Counted from the stretch's first letter, positions 11,098-38,765 are shown. The stretch: DNA of 64,000 nt from Batillaria attramentaria (GCA_018292915.2 JACVVK020000154.1:852001-916000); one strand, 5' to 3'. Program-made: numbers and translations. The notes: generated by a model not told the origin, from the sequence alone.

Positions 11098-11594
11098 CTG
11101 TGCGTGGTAACGTACCATCACACGAACACGATACGATACCATTCGACGCCCATAGCGTCCGCAATGGCAAGCAGAGCTCGGAGGCAAGCCGTCCGGCCTC
11201 TGTGGTGCTTATCCGTGACGCCCTAAAGGCATTTGTGTCCTACGAAAAGGTCTGTAAACACTGAAGTCTGTTCAGGCGACAATGCAAATTGAGGAGACAC
11301 TGTCCTCCGTGTTTGCGCGCCGAGTGACGTGGAACAGCCAGTCAGAATCTGTTGTGGAACGCTCAGTCACTGCTGGGGTACGGTATTTGAAATCCCAGTG
11401 GCTGTGGAGACGCCATAGCGGCGGAAACCCCCGAAATCACAACTTTGTCACATGTGTGTACAACATTGTGGCGCTCCGCAGTGCCCAGTTAACAGCCGGC
11501 TTAAACGACTCGTATTGAAGTATGCGCCGTGTGGATCTCTGGACTGATGTTCGACTATTTTAACGTTTCAGTTCGGCAGCGGAAAGCTTTTCAA

Positions 11595-11658
11595 ATGATC
11601 GCGAGCACATGTCTTGTCCTGCTTATTGCAGTTCTGGACACGAGGATTTGTCATGCAA
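11595..11658 (+). CDS. Gene 2 first exon: signal peptide
   Basis: The ATG at 11595 opens 21 codons, starting MIAST and followed by the hydrophobic core CLVLLIAVL. It ends ICHA, a good signal-peptidase context. The exon ends in phase 1 at the donor gttagt, which matches the phase-1 acceptor at 12218. I inferred the exon from position, hydrophobicity and phase; there is no paralog for it. Confidence 0.6.
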
Positions 11659-11764
11659 GTTAGTTCAACTCTCTCTCTCCCTCCCCCCCCCCCGTCTCTC
11701 TCTCTCTTCTTTTACCTCATTTTCTACGCTCTAAACAGGGTTTTCAAAAATGTATGCTATATAT

Positions 11765-11842
<78 letters not shown>

Positions 11843-14800
11843 GCTTGGTTTTCTCATATGTATGCTGTCTGGCTTATACAGTCTTTCCTCTGGTCATTTT
11901 GTAGTGGCTTTTTGTGTAGCAACGGCTGATTCTCTCTCTCTCTCTCTGTCCCCTCGTGTAATATATGTAGTTCCCATGCTTGTGCAGCAGTACAGAAGTT
12001 ATCCAGTTGTACGCCTAATCGTTGTTCAAAAGAGTCTTATGTTATTACTGTATTCGTTATTTGTTAAGTATTGTCCTTGTTCTAACTCTTGTTGTGGGTC
12101 ACTGGCCTAAATATCTTAACTGAGTTTTGAGTCCTCTCTCTCTCAAGTAAATGGACCTATTTCAAACCTACTGAGCGTGTAGCTAACATTGTCATTTGCT
12201 TTTCCTTTACACGGCAGCAACAAGTCCGACCAGTCCCACCAGTCCTACAAGTCCCACCAGTCCTACAAGTCCCACCAGTCCTTCAAGTCCCACCAGTCCC
12301 ACAAGTCCCACCAGTCCCCACAAGTCCTACAAGTCCCACCAGTCCTACAAGTCCCACAAGTCCTACAAGTCCCACCAGTCCTACAAGTCCCACGAGTCCA
12401 ACCAGTCCTACAAGTCCCACCAGTCCTACAAGTCCCACCAGTCCTACAAGTCCCACGAGTCCAACCAGTCCCACAAGTCCTACAAGTCCCACCAGTCCTA
12501 CAAGTCCCACCAGTCCCACAAGTCCTACAAGTCCCACCAGTCCTACAAGTCCCACCAGTCCTACAAGTCCCACCAGTCCCACAAGTCCTACAAGTCCCAC
12601 CAATCCCACAAGTCCTACAAGTCCCACCAGTCCTACAAGTCCCACAAGTTCCACAAGTCCCACCAGTCCCACCAGTCCTACAAGTCCCACCAGTCCTACA
12701 AGTCCCACAAGTCCCACCAGTCCTACAAGTCCCACCAGTCCTAGAAGTCCCACAGGTCCTACAAGTCCCACCAGTCCTACAAGTCCCACCAGTCCCTACA
12801 AGTCCCACAGGTCCTACAAGTCCCACCAGTCCTACAAGTCCTACAAGCCCCCACCAATCTTTCAAGGCCTCCAAATCCCACTAGTCCCACACAGGACTGT
12901 CCCGCTGGTGAGTTCTATAGCGTCATAGAACGAGTGTACACGTGCAGTCCGTGCGCTGTTGGATTTTACCAGGACAAGGTGAACCAGCCGAAGTGTGAAC
13001 AGTGTCCTCCGCGTGCCACTACACAGTCAACGGGCTCTGACAGTCTCTCAGACTGTGCAGGTAACGACTGGAATACCTGCATACGACATGAATATATTCT
13101 GCATACGACACCACCAGATTCCACATACGACACCACTACACCCCGTACATGACACCACTACACTCCACATACGACACTACCATACCCCATAATTATGCGA
13201 CACTACTACACCCCCCCCCCCCCCCCCCCCCCCCCCCACAAGACCACCACATCCCACATACGACACCACCACACTCCAGATGCGACACCACTACACTCCA
13301 CGAACGACACCACTGCACGCCACGAACGACACCACTACACTCCACGAACGACACCACTGCACTCCACATGCGACACCACTACACCCCACATGTAAAACCA
13401 CTACCTCCCCCCCATACAACACTACTATACCCCACATGCGACACCACTACACCCCACATGTAAAACCACTACCCCCCCCCCCCTAATACAACACTACCAT
13501 ACCCCACATACGACACCACTACACCCCCCCCCCCACACACACACACACACGCACGACACCACTACACCCCACACATGACGTCACTACACCCACATACGAA
13601 CTTATGTTAAATTTTTAAGTCTTGAAAGAAGTTTCTCATTTAGACCCGATAGATTTTTAATATTTATTTACATCTTGTTTTAACGCGGGAATTTTATTTT
13701 TTGTAGGACCTGGCAGGATCTAGGAGGAAGAGACTTCCATGAGCCGCGAATTAGCCTTTGTTGCTTGCGCGGCTTTAAGCCCTAACTAACTAACTAATAA
13801 TAATAATAATAATAATAAATGGTATTTCTAGGGCGCGTATTTCTTTAAATAAAACTCAGTGCGCCACTAAACTAACCCCGCACACAACACCACTACACCC
13901 CAGTTGCAACTTGACGAGTTCCATTGTATACCCTTATGTTTGTAAGCTGAATCTCCGATATTCTGATTATAAGTATGAATCCCCGATTCTCTGCTCTGCC
14001 GCTATTTCTGGCTCTGATTTACCGAGTCTATGTTCGTTTCTCTGATTGTCTGACGGCGAGCCTAATTGATCTAACACTGAAGGATGAATCTGATTTGCCT
14101 GCACCGCATACACGCTTATCATTATTCTCTTATTCCTGTTCCTAGTCCTCGGCTGCTTCTTTGACTTTCAGTTGCGCCTGGCACAGACAACAAGGCCGAA
14201 GTGTCACTGAGATACACGCTGGTCACCGTCTGCACTGTGTATGACGAAGAGACCATGACGACGGCCATCTACGTGAGAATTCAAACCTTTCAGTCTGACA
14301 GCTCAGGGGTGTGTAGAGACAGCGCGTGCAGCAACGTCAACGTGACGTCACAGTGCGAGGCTCCGGACTCAGTCGTCATCAAGAGCATCGTCACTATAGA
14401 AGAACTGCCGTGAGTATATCTCAGGAAGTTCAGTTCAGTTGGTAGCTATGGTATGGTATGGCAGACTTCTCCTCGACGCGCACATTTCCATCTCTTCTGA
14501 AAATGCTCATGGCGCCGCAGGGCTGGAGGGTGGGTCTTTGGGGGTTTAACGTCCTTTTCCACCACATACGGGTGATATCAAAGACGGGGTAATGATGAAA
14601 AAGCCAGCACAAATATTTGGCCCCAGCCGGAATACGAACTCACGACCCGAGCATTATAAGTCCAATGCTCTACCATTCGGCCACCCCGGCTTCCCCGGCA
14701 GGGCTGGAGGATGAAGGACAGTATTTCTGTTGAGCCACGCCACCGGTGACCACAGCCTACTCTTCTTGAAAGATGAACGTGGTATTTTTAGCGTGCAGGC

Positions 14801-17800
14801 TTGATATTTATGCGTGCGTGTGTACACGAGTGCGAAACAGGCACCGTAGACAAGTCTGCGCTTGATTTTGACTTGATTTGGAAAGGAAAAATCCATCCAG
14901 ATTCCTTCCCACCGGGGATTCGAACCGGGCGGCTCAGGATCCGAAGTCGGATACCTAAACCGCTAGACCAAATCCCCTTGTCAAGACCAAGATGGCATCT
15001 ACGCACTCGGAAAAGTCCCATTTCTCAGGAATCTCTCAAGCGTCGTCTTTGAGACAGTACTAACGTCGTTTTGGTTCACACGGGCGCTGTCGCGCCCTTT
15101 TGTGATCGTCTTCCAATGCCTCTTTGCACTCACCTGCTGTACAGGGCGAAGGACACAAATATACAGGGTCTCAAAATGGCCATATAATATTATTCGCTAG
15201 TAGCCTCACGCATCATAGTCACCCCTAAAAATGCTTCTATCTAGAATCCAAAGGCACGCACCTGACAGGGGTTATAAACATTGAATATCTCCTTTCCGCT
15301 CAGGCCTCACTGGAGTAATGCATGTCTACTTTCTCCTTAGGTCAGAGAGGCAGTTCACACAAATCCGCTTGCCTCACTTGTGTCCTACATCTGTACAAAA
15401 GTCCCAGCTTCACTGGCAGCTTGCCAAATATGACCCCACGGTCAGTTTGTATCCTTACGCCTGCAGGCGGTTTTGGTATGATGACCGAAGCTTTGCTCAT
15501 TCAACGTGGGTCTGAGACTCCTTACCTATTCTGATCTTCCTCGGCGCAGGCCATCCATAATGCTCCCCCAGCCAGCTGTGCCGTTACCTCTCACCCCTGA
15601 GTACCCTGGGCAGTAGATGGTAAAAGGAGGTTTTAAAAGAGAACCTCGAATCAGTACGTAAAGACAACACTATCTGTCGTGATCCTGCATTTCGTAGGGG
15701 CGAATGATACAACTGGGCGGATTCAGCGTGAGCGTTTCTTGTTGTAGAGCCACAGTGACGTCAAATGAGACAGGGGTGACGAAGAGGACTGACGACCCGA
15801 CCTTGTGGGCGATATTGTTTGCTGTAGACGACGAGTTCAAGGTAAGGACGAATGGTTTAGACCAGGACCCGTATGTAATAGTCGAGGTTGGTGCTTTTAG
15901 CCCAAGGTTAGAGTCTAACCTCGAACTAAACTAGCTGTGCGGTTGAATTTTCTGTTGTTTTTCGTTTTAAATCAGGAAGCGGGCCCTTTCCAGCAAGGTG
16001 CCTGAGCCGTTATAGAAGGATTTTTTTCTTCCTTTCTTAGCTTCTTTTTTTTAAATTTAATTTTGCTTTTGGGTTTCTTTTGTCCTAGTCTGGGTTAGAC
16101 CCGTATCCGTGGGTTAAATTAAGCTCGACTTTTACATACGAGCCCAGCACACCAACAAAAGACAATGATACGTTGTAGATGGGACTTACCCAATATTTGT
16201 TGCTTCTGCAGCACTGCTAGAAATACCAAATCCCTCTGTGTGTTCCTAACTGATAACTTTCTGGGTAAGTTGGGTGGCGCTGCACCTCGACGACACGCTT
16301 TCGCTAACGTTCACTGTAATCATTATGCTAGTCGTCTCCACGTGAGACACCCCTACACCACATGGAGCGACTTGACAGTCTTCAAATGAGAATTTTTTTT
16401 TTTTTTTTGCTGCCCCAACTCTTTTGCCAACTCCAGTGGTGCTCCTCCCAGGTCATGGGTGGAACCCACGGAGGGCTCGGAAGCTAGGACAATTTTTATT
16501 ATGCATGATGATGGAGATGAGGATGATAGTAAGATGATGCTATGGAGGTCCATGTGGTTTGGGACTGCGGGACAGGGCCGCATTCCACGCTTCCTGTCAT
16601 AAATATCCCGGCATTAATCAGGCCCGGGAACTACGGCACCTGCGGTGCCGGCCGTGTAATCATCCACATCATAAGACGTGTCATACTAAGGGAAGCACCC
16701 CCAAAGTCGCACCCTTGAAGTGGGTGAAGCTCGGCTGTGTGGCAACAGCCTCCCCATTGGGCCCATAGCACACCCGCTCTGGGTAGGAGCCGACCTAGGT
16801 AGGAAAAATCCCGCTTGCCTCGGCTGGGATTCGAACCCGGGTCTCCCGGTCCATGATCCGAAGTGCTAACCACTACACTACGGGGGCCGGTTCAAATGAG
16901 AATCTTGGTGTGAGCGCGCCTATAGGGTGTGACTGAAGCTGAGTGGGAGGTGATGTTCTAATGTAACTCTTCCGTGACGGGAGGGTGGGTGGGTGTTTGG
17001 GGGTTTAACGTCCTTTCCCACCACATAGGGTGATATCAAAGACGGGGCAACGATGAAAAAGCCAGCACAAATATTTGGCTCCAGCCGGGATCGAACTCAC
17101 GACCCGAGCATTAGAAGTCCAACGCTCTACCATTCGACCACCCCGGCTCCCCTCCGTGACGGGAAATTTTGGCCAAAGTGTCAGCTATGCATCGCCCACA
17201 TAACCAATTGCTCATCAATATTGAAATCTCCAGATGTTTATTTCATGATTTTGGACTAGATTAAGACAGGCTAGGAGACTAGACCAAGAGAAGAACTGAT
17301 AATCTCACAAAGATGGAATAATGTCCGCAGAACGCTACTGGTGCCACAAGCCTGACGGAGGTGGCTGTCATCCCGCGTTGGACGTGCAAAGATGGATACG
17401 TCAGAAGCGGAGACACGTGTCGTAAGTGATGCTGATACTCATAATGATGAAAGCCTGCTGTTTAGCAAGAGCCCGGGAGCTCTCTAGCAAGAGTCCAAAT
17501 ATCATAGAATGCTGAGACCGACGTCATTTCAAATGAGCGGAATGGTTTTACGCATAGGAAGGAACGATCAGGGCAGGTGGTAAAGACTATCATTTCAGTC
17601 TTCAGTAATTTCCACACTTGAAATGTTTAGCCTTTAGGATTCCGACAGCTGCTCTGTAACGTTTTTTTCCCCTTGAGATCGTTCCTCTGAGATCAAGCCT
17701 TTCCTTAAAAACCAAACGGGAAAGACTATCGTTTTAGTCTTAATTAATTTTCAGACTTGATTTGCTTAGCCTTTTGGATTCTGAAAGTTGTTCTGTAAAG

Positions 17801-18334
17801 TGTTTTTCTGAGAATGGCTATGCAAACTTTGTCTTGAAAGGGCGCGGACATTTGGCAGCTGCAAATAATTCAATATGTGGTAGACGCGAGTAACCGATCA
17901 GCCCCATATCAAAGCTTGACTGGGAAATTGTGCTAAATGCCTCCGGCCTTGAAAACTACAAACACAGAACGGTACACAACAGATGTGTCTCTGATACAAT
18001 TGTGCTACTAGACTTGCTTTTCTATGCTGTTGGAAATTGATGGAAGTAAATTGTGTCCATCATGGAATGCTACGCCTTGGAGTTGCAGTTGTTACCATGT
18101 GCGAAGCACGGCGCATATCGTACAACCAATGAACAGCCGGATGGTCATGGTAAATATGTGGTTGCAGAACGCGAGGAAGTTGGTGTCATCTCACCAGAAC
18201 TCATCGGCTCCATAGTCGGCAGTTGTATCGGGCTCATCGCCATTATTCTTCTAGTCGTCATTGTCGTTCTGCTCCTCAGGTAATTTGATTTTCTTCTAGT
18301 CGTCATTGTCGTTCTGCTGCTCAGGTAATTTAAT

Positions 18335-18367
<33 letters not shown>

Positions 18368-18384
18368 GTCTGTCTCTGTCTGTC

Positions 18385-18418
<34 letters not shown>

Positions 18419-18731
18419 AGATACGCTTATCTGACGATATATATAGAAATGTGTTACATACATGTTTTGAAATATTAGAGACGACTGTAAATTTCTTACC
18501 TGGCATACAGCCAGTATCATCAGCACATGCCACGTATGTTTTGATTTGTTTATCGTGTGTATTTTTCTCTCCTGTATTTCCCTTAGATAGTTTATACTTC
18601 TTCTTTTTTTTCTTTTTTATTGTTTGTTTGTCTTGAATTTTTTTTCTCAATACCCTTTAATGTAGAATAGCAGGACAGCATGTAAGATAGTCAGCAATGC
18701 CTAAATGCTCTATCCTGAATAAAAACGTTTC

Positions 18732-18773
<42 letters not shown>

Positions 18774-19182
18774 CGAGTCTCTTGGCCTGTGTAGGTGATC
18801 ATGAAATAACGAGTGTGAGATTTCATCTAGTATGCATCTTATTCCAGCACCGGCATGCGTTCTGATTTTTGGGCTTCACACTCCAGTGTAACATACGATC
18901 CTTCTGATTGGCAAAATACCTGTCACATGTCATTTCAAGCGCAGCCCAAGAGTAGTTTCAGCTGTTTAAATCTCAAAATTACGACATGGGTAATTGCGCT
19001 ATCGCTACCTAATTGATTGCTGTTTGGGTTACATTGTGATTTTGACGTGGCATAGTCATTTGAGTTGCATGCTATTTGACCGGAGCACATTGTGTTCTTG
19101 CTCTACATGAGTTGAGGCCTGGCATAATGACGTTGAGGATTTCTGTTCTCCTCTCGCTCTGTGTGCGTGCGTGCGTGCGTGC

Positions 19183-19267
<85 letters not shown>

Positions 19268-20722
19268 CATTACAGGAAAAGAAGAAACCGACCATATGTG
19301 CAGAGCGCACCGAAGGATCTGGAACATCCTTACGACTCCCTAGGGGCCGCTCAAAGCACGTCTGCCTCTGGTATTGAAATGAGACCCCAAAACCCGTACG
19401 CAACCGCGTCTGATCCAGACGATGAAGGGTAAGCAGACTCTGTGTACTGTGCGCATATCAAAAAAATTAAGGACAGTTCAGGTAACGTAACGTAAGTGAA
19501 CGAGTGAAGCCATTATACCCCGAAGTATCTGCATCAGAGAATTTCATCGTGCCCCTTCTCTCTTCAAATAATGATTATGCATTTATGTTTGTGAGTGTAT
19601 TTGTAGGTGTGTATCCTTGTTTGCATAGACAGGTTTTTCCTTTTTGTTTTCTAGTGCATATATTTTTTGAATTTATTTGTTTGTTTGTTTACTTTGTTCA
19701 GCTCGTAGAGCTTACAGGTAGGTTAGGCACATAATCATTATTATTATCATTATTTCTATGATTATTATTATTATCAGAGACTGTTACCACTGTCAGCTAC
19801 TGTGTCAGCACAACAGCTTATAACCAAGTAACGTTACACAATCACTGATATCTCACCCCAGACGTGTCGTTAGTGAGCACTATGACTACATCGGACTTGA
19901 CCTTGACAACAAACCGGACTACCTGACGCCAGCATCGGCAGAGACCATGACGACGTCATCAACGACTTCAAGACCGGATTTGCCTGCTCGTCCACAATTT
20001 GCGTCATCACCTGGTCGAAGAGATCGTGGTGATGGTCAGTTCCCAGAGGCTGCTCCAGCGCCACACCGGTTCCGGCGTCAGAGTGACTACCTGACAATAG
20101 TGGGGGATGAGACAAACCCTGAAGGTAAAGTTCTCTATAGCTTGCTGTATATTTTTCACTGCTGGTCACCTCCCTTCCACAAGATTTGCTCTCAACCGCT
20201 GGACCATTTCCACACTTCCTTTGTTTGATTCTTGATCCTCAGCTCAAATAATCTATTCTTTGAAAGCCATAATGTTTACTTTCTTGTAAAATTGTGACCC
20301 CTTACACGTTTCACGTTTCTAAAAAAAAATGAAATTGGAATGAGACTTTTTGAATCCATTGACCGGCTGCAGTGTAAAGTCAGCAGACTCAACGGACACA
20401 CTGTACCTCCATTCTCTCAAAATATGTGCCATTTATAATACTAAATTTATCACGTTCACGTTCAATGTGCCCCTAATTTTTTTTTTAGCCAGGAAAACAT
20501 CAACGCACAAACTGAATGATATGGTACATAATAAGAATATATGGATTCATTATCAGTAATTCACGCTGTCGATGATCAGATAAATCCTACTGTTTGAACT
20601 TCGACCTGAATGTGTGTACAGGACTGGCGCCCAGTGAGAAAGACACTGCACCCAGAGAGTCGTCGACAGCACCCAACCGTGACTCTGACTACCTGACTCC
20701 TGTGACGGAAAAACACACATGA
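11595..20722 (+). CDS. Gene 2: mucin-stalked single-pass receptor (paralog 2 of 3)
   Basis: Nine exons: 11595-11658, 12218-13060, 14172-14409, 15748-15841, 17331-17421, 18168-18279, 19276-19428, 19862-20124 and 20622-20722 (TGA). Total length is 1959 nt, a multiple of three. Order: signal peptide; Ser/Thr/Pro 9-bp repeat stalk continuous with the Cys-rich module; the unassigned six-Cys domain; transmembrane helix; tyrosine-rich tail (YDSL, NPY, YDYI, YLTP, YLTI, YLTP). Unlike gene 3 it has no lectin, MAM, EGF or Ig exons. The stalk contains three +1 C steps and one in-frame TAG (12742-12744) as given, so the copy may be broken or the C runs misread. Exons after the stalk are intact and closely match gene 1, including intron similarity. 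Confidence 0.75.
11766..11840. repeat. (GT)n microsatellite in gene 2 intron 1
   Basis: About 37 GT units lie shortly after the signal-peptide exon. Confidence 0.95.
12218..13060 (+). CDS. Gene 2 exon: Ser/Thr/Pro repeat stalk fused to Cys-rich module
   Basis: The acceptor, after the pyrimidine run tttgcttttcctttac, opens in phase 1 into repeated Thr-Ser-Pro. About 70 units of agtcccacc/agtcctaca follow, then CPAGEFY...SDCA, the ephrin-receptor-like module (12895-13060). The exon length (843 nt) is a multiple of three. The Ser-Pro-Thr frame steps by +1 C near 12316, 12794 and 12848, which sums to +3. Read literally, the first step leads to a TAG at 12742. Gene 3 has a shorter, non-repetitive Ser/Thr/Pro linker at the same side of its ectodomain. 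Mucin-type O-glycosylation is likely if translated. Confidence 0.6.
12220..12845. repeat. 9-bp (agtcccacc/agtcctaca) minisatellite
   Basis: Almost perfect 9-mers run for over 600 bp and form higher-order blocks. The three + frames read TSP, KSYKSHQ and VLQVPP. Only the first makes a plausible protein. Confidence 0.95.
13080..13600. repeat. Minisatellite (catacgacaccactaca) and C tracts in gene 2 intron
   Basis: The motif is the same as at 430-1110 in gene 1, with units drifting to cacgaacgacaccactac, and poly-C runs at 13211, 13473 and 13525. The remaining intron to 14171 has little structure apart from (taa)n at 13795. Confidence 0.85.
14172..17421 (+). CDS. Gene 2 exons 14172-14409, 15748-15841, 17331-17421: unassigned six-Cys domain
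   Basis: The first exon differs from gene 1 at only a few residues (for example VCTVYDEE against VCTVYYEE, and GVCRDS against GVCIDS). The second is 9 nt shorter than in gene 1. The third ends [12 protein letters not shown] as in gene 1. All six cysteines and the sequon NVT are kept. Borders are cag/gtgagt, tag/gtaagg and cag/gtaagt. Confidence 0.85.
14531..14697 (-). repeat. SINE family A in gene 2 intron
   Basis: Signature tttaacgtccttttccacc, gatatcaaagacggggtaa, and the head complement ccattcggccaccccggc. Confidence 0.85.
14885..15060 (-). repeat. SINE family D, tRNA-like head, minus strand
   Basis: On the minus strand the head reads gggatttggtctagcggttt (box A) and then ggttcgaatccccggtgg (box B), followed by gaaggaatctggatgg. 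This is a different tRNA-like head from families A-C. It is too diverged in its acceptor stem to be a tRNA gene. One copy only in the window. Confidence 0.6.
15863..16147. mobile_element. MITE-like element copy 1 (about 285 bp)
   Basis: The left end (ggacccgtatgtaatagtcg) and right end (cgacttttacatacgagccc) are inverted copies of each other over about 22 bp. The same ends flank 34032-34231 in gene 3. There is no coding capacity. The element sits in the gene 2 intron after exon 15748-15841. Confidence 0.65.
16399..16891 (-). repeat. SINE family B, minus strand, near full length
   Basis: On the minus strand it begins ggcccccgtagtgtagtggt (box A) with gggttcgaatcccagcc (box B). A long body of about 400 bp ends ttggggcagc plus an A tail (seen as the T run at 16391-16408). 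Other copies: 27080-27563 and 30508-31009. Confidence 0.85.
16982..17153 (-). repeat. SINE family A in gene 2 intron
   Basis: Signature gtttgggggtttaacgtcc to ccattcgaccaccccggctc. Confidence 0.85.
18168..18279 (+). CDS. Gene 2 exon: transmembrane helix
   Basis: 112 nt, phase 1 to 2. [14 protein letters not shown] leads into a hydrophobic run ending VVLLL. A 45-bp tandem duplication (18246-18286 and 18291-18331) copies the exon end together with its gtaatt donor. See findings. Confidence 0.85.
18330..18420. repeat. (CT)n microsatellite
   Basis: Tctctctc with interspersed tgtctg units directly follows the duplicated donor of the gene 2 transmembrane exon. Confidence 0.9.
19160..19264. repeat. 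(GT)n tract abutting the acceptor of gene 2 exon 19276
   Basis: Gcgt units, then about 38 GT units end at 19264, 11 bp before the exon (acceptor aacattacag). Same layout as gene 1. Confidence 0.9.
19276..20722 (+). CDS. Gene 2 exons 19276-19428, 19862-20124, 20622-20722: cytoplasmic tail
   Basis: Near-identical to gene 1: [54 protein letters not shown] and SDYLTPV. The stop TGA is at 20720-20722, and the final residues differ from gene 1. The first tail exon (153 nt, phase 2-2) follows a long GT tract. Confidence 0.85.
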
Positions 20723-20826
20723 ATCGCTATGTTGACTTACAGTAATAGTCGCCTGAGGACGATGTTTTGCTCATGATTCCGAGGACAAGAACACTTATCG
20801 CTCAAAATCGGTTTATATTCGCAAAA

Positions 20827-20829
<3 letters not shown>

Positions 20830-20900
<71 letters not shown>
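20830..20900. repeat. (GT)n microsatellite
   Basis: About 35 GT units, 110 bp past the gene 2 stop. Confidence 0.95.
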
Positions 20901-20901
<1 letters not shown>

Positions 20902-21064
20902 AAGGGAGGGGTGGGGCTCGGTGGATGTGGTACCTTAGTGCTTTTTTTCAATTTTATCGGTTAATTATCAATTATGTTATATGAGTAATTCATGTAATTC
21001 ATGTTTTCTGGATTTGTTTTTATTGATTATAACTGTTTTTATCGTCCGTGTTTGTCTAAGCCAC

Positions 21065-21125
21065 TATGAAACTGCCTCCTCCATGAGGGCAATAAAGAAT
21101 ATTGAATTGAACTGAATTGCTGTGT
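21065..21125 (+). promoter_or_regulatory. AATAAA-containing 3'-end-like sequence
   Basis: Gggcaataaagaatattgaattgaactgaattg has a polyadenylation hexamer about 370 bp after the gene 2 stop. The repeated ttgaa tail looks like the 3' end of a non-LTR element, so it may be a retroelement remnant and not the gene 2 site. Confidence 0.4.
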
Positions 21126-21159
21126 GTATACTTCTCCATACCACGAAAGGATTAATTAG

Positions 21160-21200
21160 GGTGGGTTGGTGTTTGGAAGTTTAACGTCCATTTCATGAAC
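21160..21200 (-). repeat. SINE family A, 3'-end scrap
   Basis: Only tgtttggaagtttaacgtcc and flanking (ggt)n remain. Confidence 0.5.
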
Positions 21201-21782
21201 TATTGACTATCTTCTTGCATACAGTGCTAAAAACAAATTTGTCAAGTTTATTTTGGATGAGACTGTATCACAAATGTGACTTTATCATACAATGAAGAAA
21301 ATAGTCAGTGGTAATCTTCGGATCAGGTCAACAGTCTTGCATTATCTAAAATACACCAGCCTTTCACTTCGATAGTCGGCTTTGCTCACAGCACTCCAAG
21401 GCCATGTTATAAAAAAAATATCAGTGGTCACGACAAGTGTTCGTGGATATGAAAATCGGGCTTGTCAGTTATGTGTAGTCAGGTTTTATGTCTAGCCTCG
21501 CTAAACTCTGTTTGTGATAATATGACTGATTAGAAACGTGATAATTGTACTGGCTTGCACGTATTGCACCTCTGCACGGATTTGTCGAGGTAACAGTTTC
21601 AATGTTTGCAACTAAATACTGATTTTTCTGAGAAGTTTTTACTTCACCTGTGCGTTCTTGGAAAACATTTCATTACGTCAATGACGAATCTATAGTGAGT
21701 AGAGATCTCAACAATTACACAAACCGATACCTTGGTTGGAAATGTCTGCCTTTTGCTTTTAGCGAGGAACACAATCTTGGAT

Positions 21783-22240
21783 AGAATTCAGAATTCAGAA
21801 TTGTTTATTGATAGGCCTTAGGCCCATTCAAAGTTGAGAGTGACATCCAGACACTCTTATTCACATCAATACTTGTACAGGAAATAACCAAAGTACAAAA
21901 TAAAATATATCAACTCAGCTGAGCAACTGTTGTCTTTTTCTGAACGCTAAAAAATATATAATGCCAGGTTCTTAACTGTATAATAGTTGCTTGAGGCCAT
22001 TACCAAAGTGAGTCGAAAGCTGCTTGGATGGTTCCAAAATTTTCTAGGAATAAACCGGGTACGGATATCAGAAAGACTAGGACAGTATAAAAGAAAATGT
22101 AGCTCGTCTTCAATATCAAGCTGACACAGTGGACATATTTTACTCAGGGGTTCAGCATCAGCGTAACGCAGATTGTGAACTTTAATCGGTGAAACGCCAA
22201 ACCTGAACGTGACCTCATCAGACAAGTTCGAATGATGTGG
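21783..22240 (-). mobile_element. LINE 3' fragment, minus strand (C-terminal RT region and 3' end)
   Basis: The minus-strand frame 22225-21947 encodes a Cys/His segment with CPLCQLDIEDELHFLLYCP, the zinc-knuckle-like motif found after the RT of many animal LINEs. The LINE at 53516-56322 has the related CPFCQNVVEELHFLYTCP. After the stop, the 3' part ends in aataaacaattctgaattc (minus-strand view) with (ttctga)n tail repeats. It is 5' truncated and probably dead. Confidence 0.7.
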
Positions 22241-22290
22241 CTCTGTACATGACTAAACAGTGAACTCAATGACCAAGAAGACTTATATGA

Positions 22291-38527
<16,237 letters not shown>

Positions 38528-38554
38528 ACTTTAACGCAGCTGGCAATATCTTTA

Positions 38555-38692
38555 TGGACTTAACGGGTGGGTGGGTGTTTGACGTCCTTTTCCACCACAT
38601 AAGGAGGGTGATATCAAAGACGGGGCAACGAGAAAAAACGACCAGCACAAATATTTGGCCCCAGCCGGCGGGATTCGAACTGGACTTAACGG
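38555..38692 (-). repeat. SINE family A, head-truncated, with 12-bp target duplication
   Basis: The SINE part is 38567-38680, ending inside box B (ggattcgaac). The direct repeat tggacttaacgg occurs at 38555-38566 and 38681-38692. Confidence 0.85.
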
Positions 38693-38763
38693 AGTTGGTT
38701 TTCTTTTTTTTTGTAATCATATATTTCTGTGATTTTTGTTTTATTTTTTTTTTGTAGACAATT

Positions 38764-38765
<2 letters not shown>

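Larger units (their letters stand above)
7115..11594. other. Spacer between gene 1 and gene 2
   Basis: No conserved coding exon was found. The spacer holds an (AAC)n-rich stretch (7175-7375), an inverted repeat (7383-7459), C-rich runs (7795-7890), a SINE A copy, a LINE-tail-like sequence (8683-8760), GT repeats (8401-8457, 9586-9764), a GAAAG minisatellite with a nested SINE (10210-11097), and presumably the gene 2 promoter just before 11595. An AATAAA at about 8310 could serve gene 1 but lies 1.2 kb past its stop. I see nothing assignable in 8860-9580 or 9780-10200. Confidence 0.6.
20723..22290. other. Spacer between gene 2 and gene 3
   Basis: Contains a GT repeat (20830-20900), a tail-like AATAAA with (ttgaa)n at 21088-21120, a SINE A scrap (21160-21200), about 580 bp without recognised content (21200-21780), and a LINE 3' fragment on the minus strand (21783-22240). 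The gene 3 promoter must lie near its end; I see no clear TATA box. Confidence 0.55.

Noticed and set aside
10150..11187. 225-281 residue frames on both strands
   Set aside because: They are built from the GAAAG minisatellite and cross a SINE insertion; every frame is open and the composition is low complexity.
11282..11518. 78-residue frame upstream of gene 2
   Set aside because: No motif or paralog match; more likely promoter or 5' UTR of gene 2.
12263..12874. Minus-strand (GLV)n/(GTC)n frames
   Set aside because: Shadows of the 9-bp minisatellite. Only the plus-strand Ser-Pro-Thr frame fits exon borders and phase.
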